From contig NBIV01000187.1 in NCBI GenBank assembly GCA_003194525.1, forward strand, positions 99,080-163,079: 64,000 nucleotides of DNA, in the 5' to 3' direction. The notes beneath the pieces are model-generated. The model was not told the DNA's origin. It saw only the letters and a program-made list of their open reading frames with translations, and ran no database searches. The stretch comes from Gracilariopsis chorda (lineage: Eukaryota; Rhodophyta; Florideophyceae; Gracilariales; Gracilariaceae). Positions within the stretch are counted from its first letter, which is position 1; each line of letters opens with the position of its first letter. The translations under genes were made by a program, and so were the position numbers. Shown piece after piece: positions 29,782 to 40,052 of this stretch.

Positions 29782-31430
29782 ATTCAAGAGGTGCACATGG
29801 AGAATCGGATCTCGCAGTAGTTAATGTTAGGAATTGAAAGGAGGGTGTGACGAGAGGTACCGTTGGTGCCAGTCTAATGTAACAGACATATACGAGATTT
29901 CGTTATTGTAACAGAGCAGCGTCCGCTTACTATGACGACCACTAGAAGATGACTAACACCCGTTCAATTAGTATAAGTATAGAGCTCACTCCAAGAGTGA
30001 AGCGTCTTATAGTTCCGGTTTTGAGTCGGTCGTGGTTCTGTAAAGACGTTCAGCCACCATTGCAATCCCGCTTTTATCTCTCTTACAGTTATGTACTGTT
30101 GTGAGATATGCAACGCATGATAGGAGCAATTGAATGGCACCCGCACCTAATTAGAGTTTTGCATTGCCTAATGCAGAGAGGAAAGGGCGTTACCGCCAAA
30201 AGTCCGTGTCAGCAAGAGAACCCGCGCGAAAGGGTAAAGAGCACAATGATAGAAAGACTCAGCCTTGAGTCGAGTAAAAGGAGAAGAAAACGCGTGGCGG
30301 ACGAGCAATAGAGGGAGTACGCCCAGCATTGTGCTGATTCTGTTATTGCATCCGAACCCATCCTCAGCGACAGCCTCCCGTTATGCCTGACGATATGAGA
30401 AGCTTTCGGTTTCAACAACTGTATACGTATTTTTGGAAGATTAAGAGTATGAGAGGTGAAGGTAAGGAATGGCAAACACCACTTCTGCATCACTGAGTCT
30501 AGACTGAGCGTTAACGTGTTGAGTGGTCCATTGGTAGATCTCTACTTGTAGTTTCAAATCTACGAGGTCTACGCATCAGGCTATTCTTTCTTTAATCGCT
30601 TCTAAAGTATACAATACACCACCGAACAAAAATACATTTGCCATTTCCCGCCATATTGAGTGGATGACCAGAACACTTTCTGAGCCTGCTTGGTGACAGC
30701 TGTGGTCGAACCAGATTCTGCCACAGTAAATTCCATGCCGGCATGTAACAATCTGTCCCTTCTCTAATATATTGAAGTTCGATTGTCCGCTTCATGACGT
30801 TTTCAAAGAGCCTGATGTTGTCCGGGGTCACCATCACTTGTGTCGAATTTCCGAGGTCATTTCTTGTTTGTTGCATTGAGAAGCTTTTACGCTTTAGTTG
30901 CATACTCTCTGTACTCACAAAAGCGTGTCCATTTGGTACACCCAGAATTAGATATCCCAAGAACTTCTCAAGCGCCAATTGGATTCAGAATTGTATAGCT
31001 GTCCATGTATTACTGTCAAATTACCTGTATCATAGTGTACCAAAGTTGATCGGCACAATGCGTGCCGGTTGGGTAGGTAGAAAAAGATAGTGCGACTCTG
31101 GTCCCCGATGAGACTTGGCTCAAACTTCACACGCCGGCCCTCTGAGAGCTGGGTATAGAGTAGTGAAGAGTGTGCAAGCCCTGCCCCCAAAAATCAGGGG
31201 CGTATTTCTGACTGCTGTTTTCGGACGTTTGAAGTAGTCTAGTCAGAGCTTTTTGATCGTAGCCAGTTAGCTGTACTCCAAAAAGTAGTGAAACCTTATA
31301 CTGCCTAAACAGTTTCATACTAGATATTCTGTTGCATAATGTGATCGTTCTGGCATATTTCGGGCTACTTTACCGATAGTACTATAAACGCCGAAACTAA
31401 AGTGTGTAGCAAAATAGGATGTATATTCCT

Positions 31431-31460
31431 GGGGGTTTTAGCGGTTTTAGGGGTTTTAGC
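31431..31460 (+). repeat. Short GGTTTTAG-type repeat
   Basis: Three near-copies of GGTTTTAG in 30 bases, separated by GC or GG. It resembles interstitial telomere-like sequence but is too short to be sure. Confidence 0.35.
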
Positions 31461-31829
31461 ATTGAATTGTCATTCTTGTTGTTTACTATGGTTGAACTAG
31501 ATCGTCATTACCTAACGCGTGGGAACGTATTACATCTTTCACGGCGCATACTAGTTAAGCTCTCGAACTAATCATGAAAAACGATTTTGTCGACAAACTC
31601 GATTGCTTAAAAAGCGATACAGTGGTAGGTAGGGCTAGTTTCGAAAGAACTGATGTATTTTTGCTTAGATGATAGAGTTGATAAAAGTTGGGTCGGGGAA
31701 CAGACGAGATGTGAGGGCAGAGCTCTGTTCCCTTCCTTCCTTTTATAGTGGTGGAGAAAGACGCTAGTCGTCTTTCTTCATTACAATCCTAATAGGCGCA
31801 TAAAGATGCTACATTGTAAGTGACAATCC

Positions 31830-31890
31830 CACCATCCTCGGGGATGGTGAGAAGGCTAAACCCTTTTTCACCATCCCCACGGATGGTGAA
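31830..31890. repeat. Two hairpins with the same stem
   Basis: CACCATCC-TCGG-GGATGGTG (31830-31849) and TTCACCATCC-CCAC-GGATGGTGAA (31867-31890) are both perfect inverted repeats with 4-nt loops and a shared stem, 17 bp apart. Confidence 0.7.
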
Positions 31891-32810
31891 ATGGTCCGTT
31901 CCATGTACACCTTGCTCACTGTCTGACACACGGACGGTGACAAGGCGCACGACTCTCACAGATTTGATAGGCAGTGACTACTTTGTTGACTACTTTGGAA
32001 ACATCCGAGTCAGTCAGTCAAAGTAGTGATAAATATCTGAATAGTCAGTCAGTCGTGATTATCGGTCTGCGGCAGATAATGTCCTTGTTAATAACATGAT
32101 GATGTTGATCATTGTTTGGTGATGTCCAAATCGGAATCATTAGTTTGGTAGAGTTAGAGTCAGTAAGCCTAAACTGGTTCGGAGAGAAACAACCAGATTC
32201 GGTACAGCCTTTATGCTCCACATCGACAATCACAGAAAGCCTTTTTCACAGTGTGAGTTCATAGTGCATGCTTCGCTTGTAATACCGACGGTAGCCGTCC
32301 ATCTCGATCAGACACTGCCGTGAACAGCTGAAAAGCCCACATCGGCGGAGTGAAGGTGCACTATGAGTAGTAGCGCCGTTTGGAAAAGCTATCTCAAAGG
32401 GTGTTCTTGTAGCTCTGTACGTGCAGCTCGCGCAGCGGTACCAAGAGCTCACTCATTCTATCTAGCCATTAACAGGTTCAATCGAAGTACAAGGGTCACC
32501 CTTGGCCTCTTTGCATCATAGTCAACAACCACAAACTATAGAGCATATTACAACATTAAGCAAACCAAAATTCAAAACTCAAAGAGTAGAACACAACAAG
32601 GCTTAAGAGCTCTCTTTACGACGACTGTGAAATTGCTCAGTCGTCGAACATCCATCAATCTTTCTGCTCACCGAGCTGAGTTGGAGTATGCTCTCGATAC
32701 TTCTGCCAATGACCCGCGTGACATTCGAGTGCCATAGGAAAACATGTACCAACGCGTGATATTTTGACTCTGGTCAGTCTCATTGAATCCTTGTATATAT
32801 TCTTTCCCCA

Positions 32811-33054
32811 TGTTACGCGATGCAAAGTACTGCAGCTTCGTTAGTACCAAAGGCCGCCAGGCCTGTACGAGCTGACAATAATTCGAACATAAGTCTAAGT
32901 GTCGGAAAGGTCGCGAAGGCGACCTTTCGAGGACTATATGATCGGCGTCAGTAAAGGCAAGGCCTGCACTCGGAGAAGAGGGGCAGAGCCTAGGTGCCCA
33001 GTGTCGTGTTGCGTTGTTCCCCTCGTTGAGTCTAACTGCGCGTAGAGCTCAACA
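32811..33054 (+). repeat. 5' LTR
   Basis: Runs from TGTTACGCGA to GAGCTCAACA, 244 bp. It is preceded by CCCCA (target duplication). The only difference from the 3' LTR is a T/C at its 11th base. Confidence 0.95.
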
Positions 33055-33097
33055 ATTATAATTGTGTGCACAGACCAGCTTACGTTGCAGTTAAGCA

Positions 33098-34828
33098 ATG
33101 GGGCAGGAATCCAACAAAGCCACCGCTTCTACGGTCAGGCAGACCATTGTGTCAAATCTTGAGGCACCCAGGCTGCAAGGTGTGACCCTCAGGCATTTCG
33201 CGACGTTTCAGAAACAGCGAGAGCTGTACGAGAAGCAGGTTGAGGAAAAGAATCGGGAGCCGGGCATCGAAATTACCCCCACTTCTTATAAAGCCTCAAT
33301 CGATAACTCAATGCTAAAGATCTTTCTGACAGCAGAGTGGATCAAAGCCAAAGACGTCCCAAGTATATCAGAAGAACAGCTGAAGAAGTGCGTCCATACC
33401 CGAGCCAGTTTTACCCCTGATGGTAACGACCTATCCAGGATTGAGCATATTGTTAGTAAGGTGAAAATGGACACATCCCTTAAGGAAGCTGAAGACAGAG
33501 TCTGGAACCTGCACTACCGTTACATCACCTTGTTGGAATCAGCCGGAATGCAGGATCTTCCCACTGACAAGCCGCATATTGCCATCGAGCATATTCTTAA
33601 ACGCATCAAACCAAAGAACCTGCGTGATCGAATGAAGAATATAGTTCGATGGCGCAAAGACGAAGGACTTGAAAAGAAAGATTTTGGAGCTTTCATGCGA
33701 GAGCTTGCTCTGCAAGCAAAGAAATTAGAGCTCGAGCAAGAAGCAATCGCTGAGTCAGAAGCCGAAAGCTGCGATGGCTCGTCGGGGTCGAGCGCCTTGC
33801 ACGAACGGCGCCGGCGGTTCGTCAGGACTAGTACAAAGTCGTACAGACAACGCCCTGGGAAGCGAAACCGTGAAAGGAGAAACGCAGCCAAAAGTAATAA
33901 AGCCCATCAACACAAGGGAGGCACTAAGGAGAAGGACGAGGACCTGCCAGAGTGCCTTAACCCTGACTGTGGTGGACGTCACTGGATCAAGGATTGTCCT
34001 AACTCTACAATCGAAGAGAAGGAAATGTACCGGCGGATGATCCGAGCAAAGAAAAAGAAACAATCCACCAAGAACAAAGGAGACAAGGGAGATCCTCCAC
34101 GAGGCCGGGTCAATCGGATTGCGGCGGACAAAATAGATTCCCACTCATCGCTGTTCAGTGCGATGTTCTGTAACGGAGCGGTAGAAACAGTAGTGCTCGC
34201 AGACCAAGGGTCAGACATCAATCTCCTGCCAGAGGCAATATTTGATTGTATCCAATCCGCGGATATGAATTTGCGTGCGGATAAACTGGAGCCGCCGCAC
34301 AAATATAGCGGAATATCTACTGAAGATTCAAAGCAGGCGAACATCGAATGTAACCGGAAGGTTACCTTGGACGTGCAACTTCGCATTAGGCATGGCGCTA
34401 AGTTAGTGCTTAGGTCCATCGAATGGAAAGTTGGAAAGGCTGAGTTAGAATATGTCATCATTGGACGGCCAGTATTACAGTCAATAGGCTGTGACAACAA
34501 GGCCATTCTAGCCACTGCCTGTGACCAGAATGATGGTGTCATTAACATTCCCCAAGCCTTAGCGGCGGACTCGAAGAAAAGAGCTCAAGGAACGCATGGT
34601 ACCATCGCATCTCTAATGAGCGGAGGGACATTTCATAGCAGCGCCACGGAAGGAGACGACGGTCTTGAGGATAGCAATGTTTACATTGACCTCGGTGACG
34701 ATGATCCCCAGGATCTTGATGAAGCCATGGAGAAACTGGTGAAGAAAGCAGAGGCTAATGGTATGTCCACCGTAGGCACCGAAGAGTTTGGAAAGCTACT
34801 TACGGAGTTCAAGTCGGTTTTCGACTAA
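33098..34828 (+). CDS. gag: Gag-protease polyprotein of the LTR element
   Basis: The 576-residue product has an N-terminal Gag region with capsid-like helices (about residues 20-215), a strongly basic stretch (about 235-285), a zinc knuckle CLNPDCGGRHWIKDC (CX4CX3HX4C, 33953-33997) and a retropepsin domain with VLADQGSDINLL (active-site Asp codon at 34202-34204) and IIGRPVLQSIG. The active site reads DQG, not D(S/T)G. Gag packages the RNA and the protease processes the polyprotein. The frame ends with TAA inside a candidate frameshift signal, so pol would be made as a Gag-Pol fusion by -1 slippage. Confidence 0.85.
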   Translation: MGQESNKATASTVRQTIVSNLEAPRLQGVTLRHFATFQKQRELYEKQVEEKNREPGIEITPTSYKASIDNSMLKIFLTAEWIKAKDVPSISEEQLKKCVHTRASFTPDGNDLSRIEHIVSKVKMDTSLKEAEDRVWNLHYRYITLLESAGMQDLPTDKPHIAIEHILKRIKPKNLRDRMKNIVRWRKDEGLEKKDFGAFMRELALQAKKLELEQEAIAESEAESCDGSSGSSALHERRRRFVRTSTKSYRQRPGKRNRERRNAAKSNKAHQHKGGTKEKDEDLPECLNPDCGGRHWIKDCPNSTIEEKEMYRRMIRAKKKKQSTKNKGDKGDPPRGRVNRIAADKIDSHSSLFSAMFCNGAVETVVLADQGSDINLLPEAIFDCIQSADMNLRADKLEPPHKYSGISTEDSKQANIECNRKVTLDVQLRIRHGAKLVLRSIEWKVGKAELEYVIIGRPVLQSIGCDNKAILATACDQNDGVINIPQALAADSKKRAQGTHGTIASLMSGGTFHSSATEGDDGLEDSNVYIDLGDDDPQDLDEAMEKLVKKAEANGMSTVGTEEFGKLLTEFKSVFD

Positions 34829-34851
34829 GGCTGGGGAAAGCCGACCCAGCC
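34816..34851 (+). promoter_or_regulatory. Candidate programmed -1 ribosomal frameshift signal
   Basis: Three parts line up: a slip site GGTTTTC (34816-34822, read G GTT TTC in the gag frame), a 6-nt spacer that contains the gag stop TAA (34826-34828), and a perfect 7-bp stem-loop GGCTGGG / CCCAGCC (34829-34835 and 34845-34851) with a 9-nt loop. A -1 slip gives FKSVFRLRLGKADPANIPP, a natural Ty3/gypsy protease-RT joint. The site is not a canonical X-XXY-YYZ at its first position, so the efficiency is uncertain. Confidence 0.65.
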
Positions 34852-37188
34852 AATATCCCGCCAATGCAGATCAGGCTTGATCCAAATAAGCGGCCGGTAA
34901 AGGTCAAAGCGCGGAGGTATCCAGCGCCGCAAAGGGCCTTTCTCAAAGCCTACACGGCTAAGCTCGTGGAGCTAGGCATATTCATACCAAACCCTCATGC
35001 GGAATGGCAGGCAGCCCCGTTGTTGGTGCCAAAAGTGGGATCGAAAGCCAGGTTCAGATGCGCTATCGACCTGCGCCCATTAAATGCTGCAACGCTGAAG
35101 GAATCATGGCCCATGCCTCACTTGGATTCCGAAATACAGGATTTTGCTGGAAGCAAGTGCTTCGCTGTCGTTGACTTTGTACACGGATACTGGCAGCTCC
35201 CACTGCACCCTGATTCCTATTCGGCATGTGGCGTAGTCTGTCCGGATGGTACCTATTCCTCAACGAGGGTCATACCTGGTCTCACGAACGCTACATCGCA
35301 CTTTCAATCCTCGGTAGAACCGCTCTTTAAAGAGCTCCGAAACAATCTGAAGGCATGGTTAGACGATTTCAACCTTCACGCCAGAGATGAGCCAACGCTG
35401 CTACGTACTCTCCGGCGCTTCCTCGAAATCTGTAAGGAAACGAGGTTGTTCATATCGGCGAAGAAGAGCCAGTTTTTCGCAAAAGAAATCAAGTGGTGCG
35501 GAAGGCTAGTCAATGGAGAAGGCTATACCATGGACCCAGCAAAGGTAGAGGGTCTCAAGGAGATGCACGCGCCCGTCACAGCGGATGAATTGTGCGAGTT
35601 TATTCACTGCTGTCGCTGGATGGCCACGGCAATCCCAGATTTCGATAGACGCGTGGCTTCACTAAATAATATGCTAGAAGAAGCCTACAAGAAAGCAGGT
35701 CGTCGGAAGAAACGGGCTATCAAAGGAATGGCACTGCGAGATCTGTCTTGGGGCCAGGAACATACGCAAGCTTTTGCAGACATACAAGACAGCCTACGAA
35801 ATGCAGTGTATCTCTCATACCCGCGAGCTGGAAATGTAATATGTGTATTCACCGATGCATCGAACAACCACTGGTCTGGAGTCGTGACTCAGACAGAACC
35901 AGAAACGTTGGAGAAGCCATTCGCAGAACAGAAACACGAGCCAATGGCGTTTCTCGGAGGAGTATTCAAAGGTGCTCAAGTTAATTGGAGCACATACGAG
36001 CAGGAAGGCTACGCCATAGTGAAGACATTCGATAAGTTGGATTATATGTTTCTGGACGAACATCCAGTACACGTATTCACTGACCACCGCAATTTGCTCT
36101 TCGTGTTCGCGCCGATGGCCCTCCAACCTTCATTGGGGCAGCATATAGTGGCGAAAGTGCAGCGGTGGGCGGTATTCCTCTCGCGTTTTGAATACACGAT
36201 CGAGCACATACCCGGAACGGAAAACGTATTCGCCGACATTCTTACGCGATGGACGAAAGGTTACCGGAGAAACCTACTAGTAACGCAGAAAATATGCAGC
36301 CTGGCGTTTACCGCAGCATCGATCGCGCCGCCTACGGACAAAGTAGAGTGGCCGGACATTGAAGAGTTTCGAACCGCACAGGTGAACGATAATCCGCCCG
36401 GCTACTTACGAGAAGGCCCAGAAGGACTACTATATGATGGCCCAGCTATTTGGGTTCCATTCAAAGCCACTGAGCTCAAGTTGAAGATACTGATCTTATC
36501 GCACTGCGTAAGTCTCGGGCACAGGGGTAGTGAGGCCACCGAGAGCGTTATACGCGAAAACTTCAGGTGGAACGGTATGTCGGGAGACATACAGGCATTC
36601 GTCAAGGGATGCCTGCAGTGCATAACAACGCGATCCGGTGAGATCGTGCCGAGACCGTTAGGATCAGCGTTACACGGAGAAAGACCGAACGAAGTGGTGC
36701 ACATCGACTTTCTTTACATGGGCGAAAGCGTGACCCAGGAGCTTTACATATTAATCCTCAGGGATGACATGAGCTCTTTTACCTGGTTATGGCCGTTTAC
36801 AGCTGCAACTAGCGCGGCTGCGGCAGAAGCCATCGCAACGTGGATAGCGACATTTGGCCTCATGGACTGGGTGGTATCCGATCAAGGAACCCATTTCAAG
36901 AACGAACTGATGAGGGCTGTCGCAGAAGAACTTAAGCTGAACCATCACTTTACTACAGCCTACACTCCTTGGGCAAACGGGACCGTTGAAAGAGTGTGCA
37001 GGGAAGTCCTTCGAGCATGCAAAGCCTTGTTGCACGAGTTTAGACTTTCAGCCAAGGACTGGCCTGCAGTGACGGAATGCGTTCAGAGCATACTCAACCA
37101 AGCTCCACTTAAGAGATTAGGACTCCGTACGGGCAAAAAGGGAGTATACAGAACGCCACTGGAGGTTTTCACAGGTCACCAGCCATGA
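34823..37188 (+). CDS. pol: Pol: reverse transcriptase, RNase H and integrase
   Basis: Entered by -1 frameshift; the first Met is at 34864. Domain order: RT with FRCAIDLRPLNAATLKESWP, the CFAVVDFVHGYWQLPL strand (catalytic Asp) and the active-site turn AWLDDFN at 35353-35370 (WLDD where the family has Y(I/L/V)DD); RNase H from CVFTDASNNHWSG; integrase with an HHCC zinc finger (HCVSLGHRG...CLQC) and DDE core (VHIDF, VVSDQGTHF, NGTVERVCRE). This is the Ty3/gypsy order RT-RH-IN. The frame ends at a TGA (37186-37188) in sequence that otherwise continues into the chromodomain part, so the intact form was probably one protein. Confidence 0.85.
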
Positions 37189-37857
37189 AGACCTCTCCTG
37201 AAGGCGTTACCGATGGAAAAGTACACATCTTTGCCTACACTTACAGAAGTAAGAGCTCGACAGTTGATTGAAATTGAGCGCACGCAAGTGGTTATGGAAA
37301 ACATGCACCGTGAGGTACAAACGGTAGTTTCGAAGCGAAGGCAGAAATCTATTGATCTGCACAATGCGCGAACCAATATCATAGCTACGAACTTCACCAT
37401 CGGCGACTATGTGCTCGTCCGTAAAGCCCAGAAGCACGGCCATAAACTTCAGTTTAAATGGAGAGGGCCGCGTCAGGTGGTGGGGTGTAAGTCCAACTGG
37501 GTCTACGAAGTGAAGGACCTTGTTAAAGGGAAAAGGGAGACGGTGCACGCTCGGAGACTGATGTTTTACCGAGCAGCCTTAGGCAATCAAGAGGTTGATC
37601 CCCAGTTGCTGGAGTTTGCAGAACACAGCGAATCTACTTATCAGAACGCCCAGGCGATTAAGGGAATACGAAAGCAAAACGACGCCATAAGTATTCTGGT
37701 AGAATGGCTCGGATTACCGGACAAGATCGATCAGACTTGGGAACCTCTGCAGAATGTACTAGAGGATTTGCCAGGGCTGTTGGAAGACTTCCTATGCACT
37801 GCCGGTGATCGCCGAATCAAGACAGAAGCTCAAAGACTCTGCAACTTTGATTATTAA
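37189..37857 (+). CDS. C-terminal part of pol with chromodomain
   Basis: The frame continues in the pol register after the TGA at 37186. It has the integrase C-terminal GPY/F-like region (GDYVLVRKAQ...FKWRGPRQVV...YEVKDLV) and, at the end, a chromodomain: AQAIKGIRKQNDAISILVEWLG followed by DQTWEPLQNVLEDLP. Chromodomains on integrases steer insertion to particular chromatin. This one keeps the WLG...TWEP core. A Met at 37213 could start an independent 214-residue protein, but the single stop is more easily read as a disabling mutation or readthrough site. Confidence 0.75.
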   Translation, partial: RPLLKALPMEKYTSLPTLTEVRARQLIEIERTQVVMENMHREVQTVVSKRRQKSIDLHNARTNIIATNFTIGDYVLVRKAQKHGHKLQFKWRGPRQVVGCKSNWVYEVKDLVKGKRETVHARRLMFYRAALGNQEVDPQLLEFAEHSESTYQNAQAIKGIRKQNDAISILVEWLGLPDKIDQTWEPLQNVLEDLPGLLEDFLCTAGDRRIKTEAQRLCNFDY

Positions 37858-37886
37858 CGTTGTATATCAACAACGTCATTGGGCCG

Positions 37887-38130
37887 TGTTACGCGACGCA
37901 AAGTACTGCAGCTTCGTTAGTACCAAAGGCCGCCAGGCCTGTACGAGCTGACAATAATTCGAACATAAGTCTAAGTGTCGGAAAGGTCGCGAAGGCGACC
38001 TTTCGAGGACTATATGATCGGCGTCAGTAAAGGCAAGGCCTGCACTCGGAGAAGAGGGGCAGAGCCTAGGTGCCCAGTGTCGTGTTGCGTTGTTCCCCTC
38101 GTTGAGTCTAACTGCGCGTAGAGCTCAACA
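37887..38130 (+). repeat. 3' LTR
   Basis: Runs from TGTTACGCGA to GAGCTCAACA, 244 bp, followed directly by CCCCA. A 7-bp hairpin (ACGTTGT, ATATCA loop, 37857-37876) lies just upstream at the end of pol, where a polypurine tract would be expected. Confidence 0.95.
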
Positions 38131-40052
38131 CCCCATGACTTTAACAGGCAAACGGACTCTGTATCCATTATTTTGGGACAGGTGTTGTATTTCACGCTTT
38201 GCTGGCCAGAGCAGACCCGTTTGAAGTGTTTCTTGGACAAGGAACATGAACCAAGTAACCAGGCTCCCGAGAAGAATGACGCAAGTAATAAGAAAAGTTC
38301 AAATCATGTACGATGTTGCACATCTTTGTTCAATTCTTTGGGGCTGAACAGCCTTGAAAGTTGGCAGAGCGCTATAACTGTATATGTTCATGGAAATTAG
38401 GAGCTCTGACAAAGAGACTATTCATAATCTTCTAGTTGAAGTTAGTACTAGCTTGAAGCCTCAAAATAACCAAAATGGGTGCACAGAACATAAGAGAAAC
38501 CAAGCCGGGAGAGATCAAAACTTAATAAGCTGGAGCTGCCATGTAGAATGGGAAACGAGCGGTGTTAATGTTTTAAAAACGATGTGCCAAGAAGCACCAA
38601 CTGACAGGGCTCACGAGATGTTTTGGTTCTCTTAATGTCAAACGCCCTCACTTGTCCCAAAAAAAAAACGGTTATGTTCACCCGTTTCAATTACAAACGA
38701 GGACCGGAAATGTACGCTTGAAGCAGGCAAAGTCCTTAGCGGTTGTCATGTGTCTCGCAGAAGGGTCGTGAAGGTTTACAACATGCGTAAATCAGATTGT
38801 AATGCTTGAAAGATGGTTGCTTGTGAGCATATACCTTTTAGGGATCCAATGCTTTCGCATGGTATAGCAGTACTTGAATACGACTTTGGGGATGACGCTC
38901 TTCTTTACAGCTATGGCACGGGTTTTCTATGGAAAAAGATCTCCGGTAGTAACATAACCCACCATACCCTCTCATAGCCGCAATTGTTGAATACCGAAGC
39001 ACTAACCTTCAGCAGAGGAATGATTCCACGTATTCAGTCAAACACGAAACCATGAGAGATTTATGGTAACGCGATTCACCATAAGAATGTGGACTTTAGT
39101 TCTGAAGCTACGTAACAATCTATGCCCTTCGCGGTCGTAACAATTACACCGCGCATGTATCCGCAGCATAAGGGACGGTGGAACTATGGTCAACGCAATG
39201 CAGACAATGATTTAGGCGAACGCTATAGTGGCTTGGGAGCCGATGAACAGAAGCTGCGATGTAGGTCAGTGGGCTCTTCTAAGACAAGCAGATGCTCTCG
39301 AGTTTGTTCGACACCCGCATATGCCCGTTAAAGAGGGTGTACTGAATCATTCTTATCATGGTTAGCGACGTGAGCATCGAAGCCAATAGGGCCAGCTGCC
39401 CGCTCGAGTACAGGTGCATAAGTACATACCCCAGAGTATTCTTCAGGATAGTAGTCGGTCGTGCGTGCGACCAGTAGCAACTCACAATTACACCTCTGTC
39501 AACAAAGTAACTTGTCAAGCGACACCCCTACCCGTCATAAGTTATGGGTTAGCAATCCTTTTCCCCCCGTAAGTTGCCTACAGCATCCTCTTAGATGTCC
39601 AACTGGACGCTCTTACATATTCCCTTGCAGACCATTCCTATCCCATGTCATGCCGTACAACTGAGTTTAATGGTACGTATCCCTTTTCCATTGCAAGTTA
39701 GCACAGATCACGCGTTATACGCGAGTGTGTGACCAGAATGCATGTTGCTTACAAAGCGTAAAACTCATTATAGGGCCATATCCAACAGTTTGGTTTCTAT
39801 CACATCCAGGCGGTATGATGGTAGAAAAATGTGTAACAGATGCTCCTCAAAAGATGTACCTTCGTGTACCGTTGTACCAACTGTATCCGTCAGACAAACC
39901 AGCCACTCCTTCCTGCGGTCTAATACGAAGGGCACCCAGTTTCAAAGAGCTCCACAATTCCTTGCTCGGAAGTCAAGAGAACTTTCGTTCTAAAACTGCG
40001 AACCATTTGTTTCTCGTTGGTTTCCTGCAGAAACCTAACCTCAGTTTTCAGG
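38131..40052. other. Intergenic, no gene recognised
   Basis: Nothing with coding or repeat character was seen between the LTR element and the three-exon gene. A homopolymer of nine A lies at about 38661. The promoter of the gene at 40053 should lie at the right end, but no clear TATA box was found. Confidence 0.4.

Larger units (their letters stand above)
29782..32810. other. Intergenic, no gene recognised
   Basis: Three kilobases without a supported gene. An open frame at 30592-30978 (-) has no motif. Small hairpins lie at 31830-31890 and a G/T-rich motif repeat at 31431-31460. The right edge is the insertion site of the LTR retrotransposon. Confidence 0.4.
32811..38130 (+). mobile_element. 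Full-length Ty3/gypsy chromovirus-type LTR retrotransposon
   Basis: The 5320-bp element has 244-bp LTRs (TG...CA) that differ at one base, and CCCCA immediately on both outer sides, a 5-bp target duplication. Inside are a gag-protease frame (33098-34828) and a pol frame in -1 register (to 37857) with RT, RNase H, integrase and a C-terminal chromodomain. The near-identical LTRs show a very recent insertion. One in-frame TGA at 37186 splits pol. The sequence next to the 5' LTR matches no tRNA primer site I know, and there is no purine tract before the 3' LTR. Confidence 0.95.

Noticed and set aside
30592-30978. Minus-strand frame of 128 codons
   Set aside because: No motif, no signal peptide and no promoter sign. 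Treated as chance.
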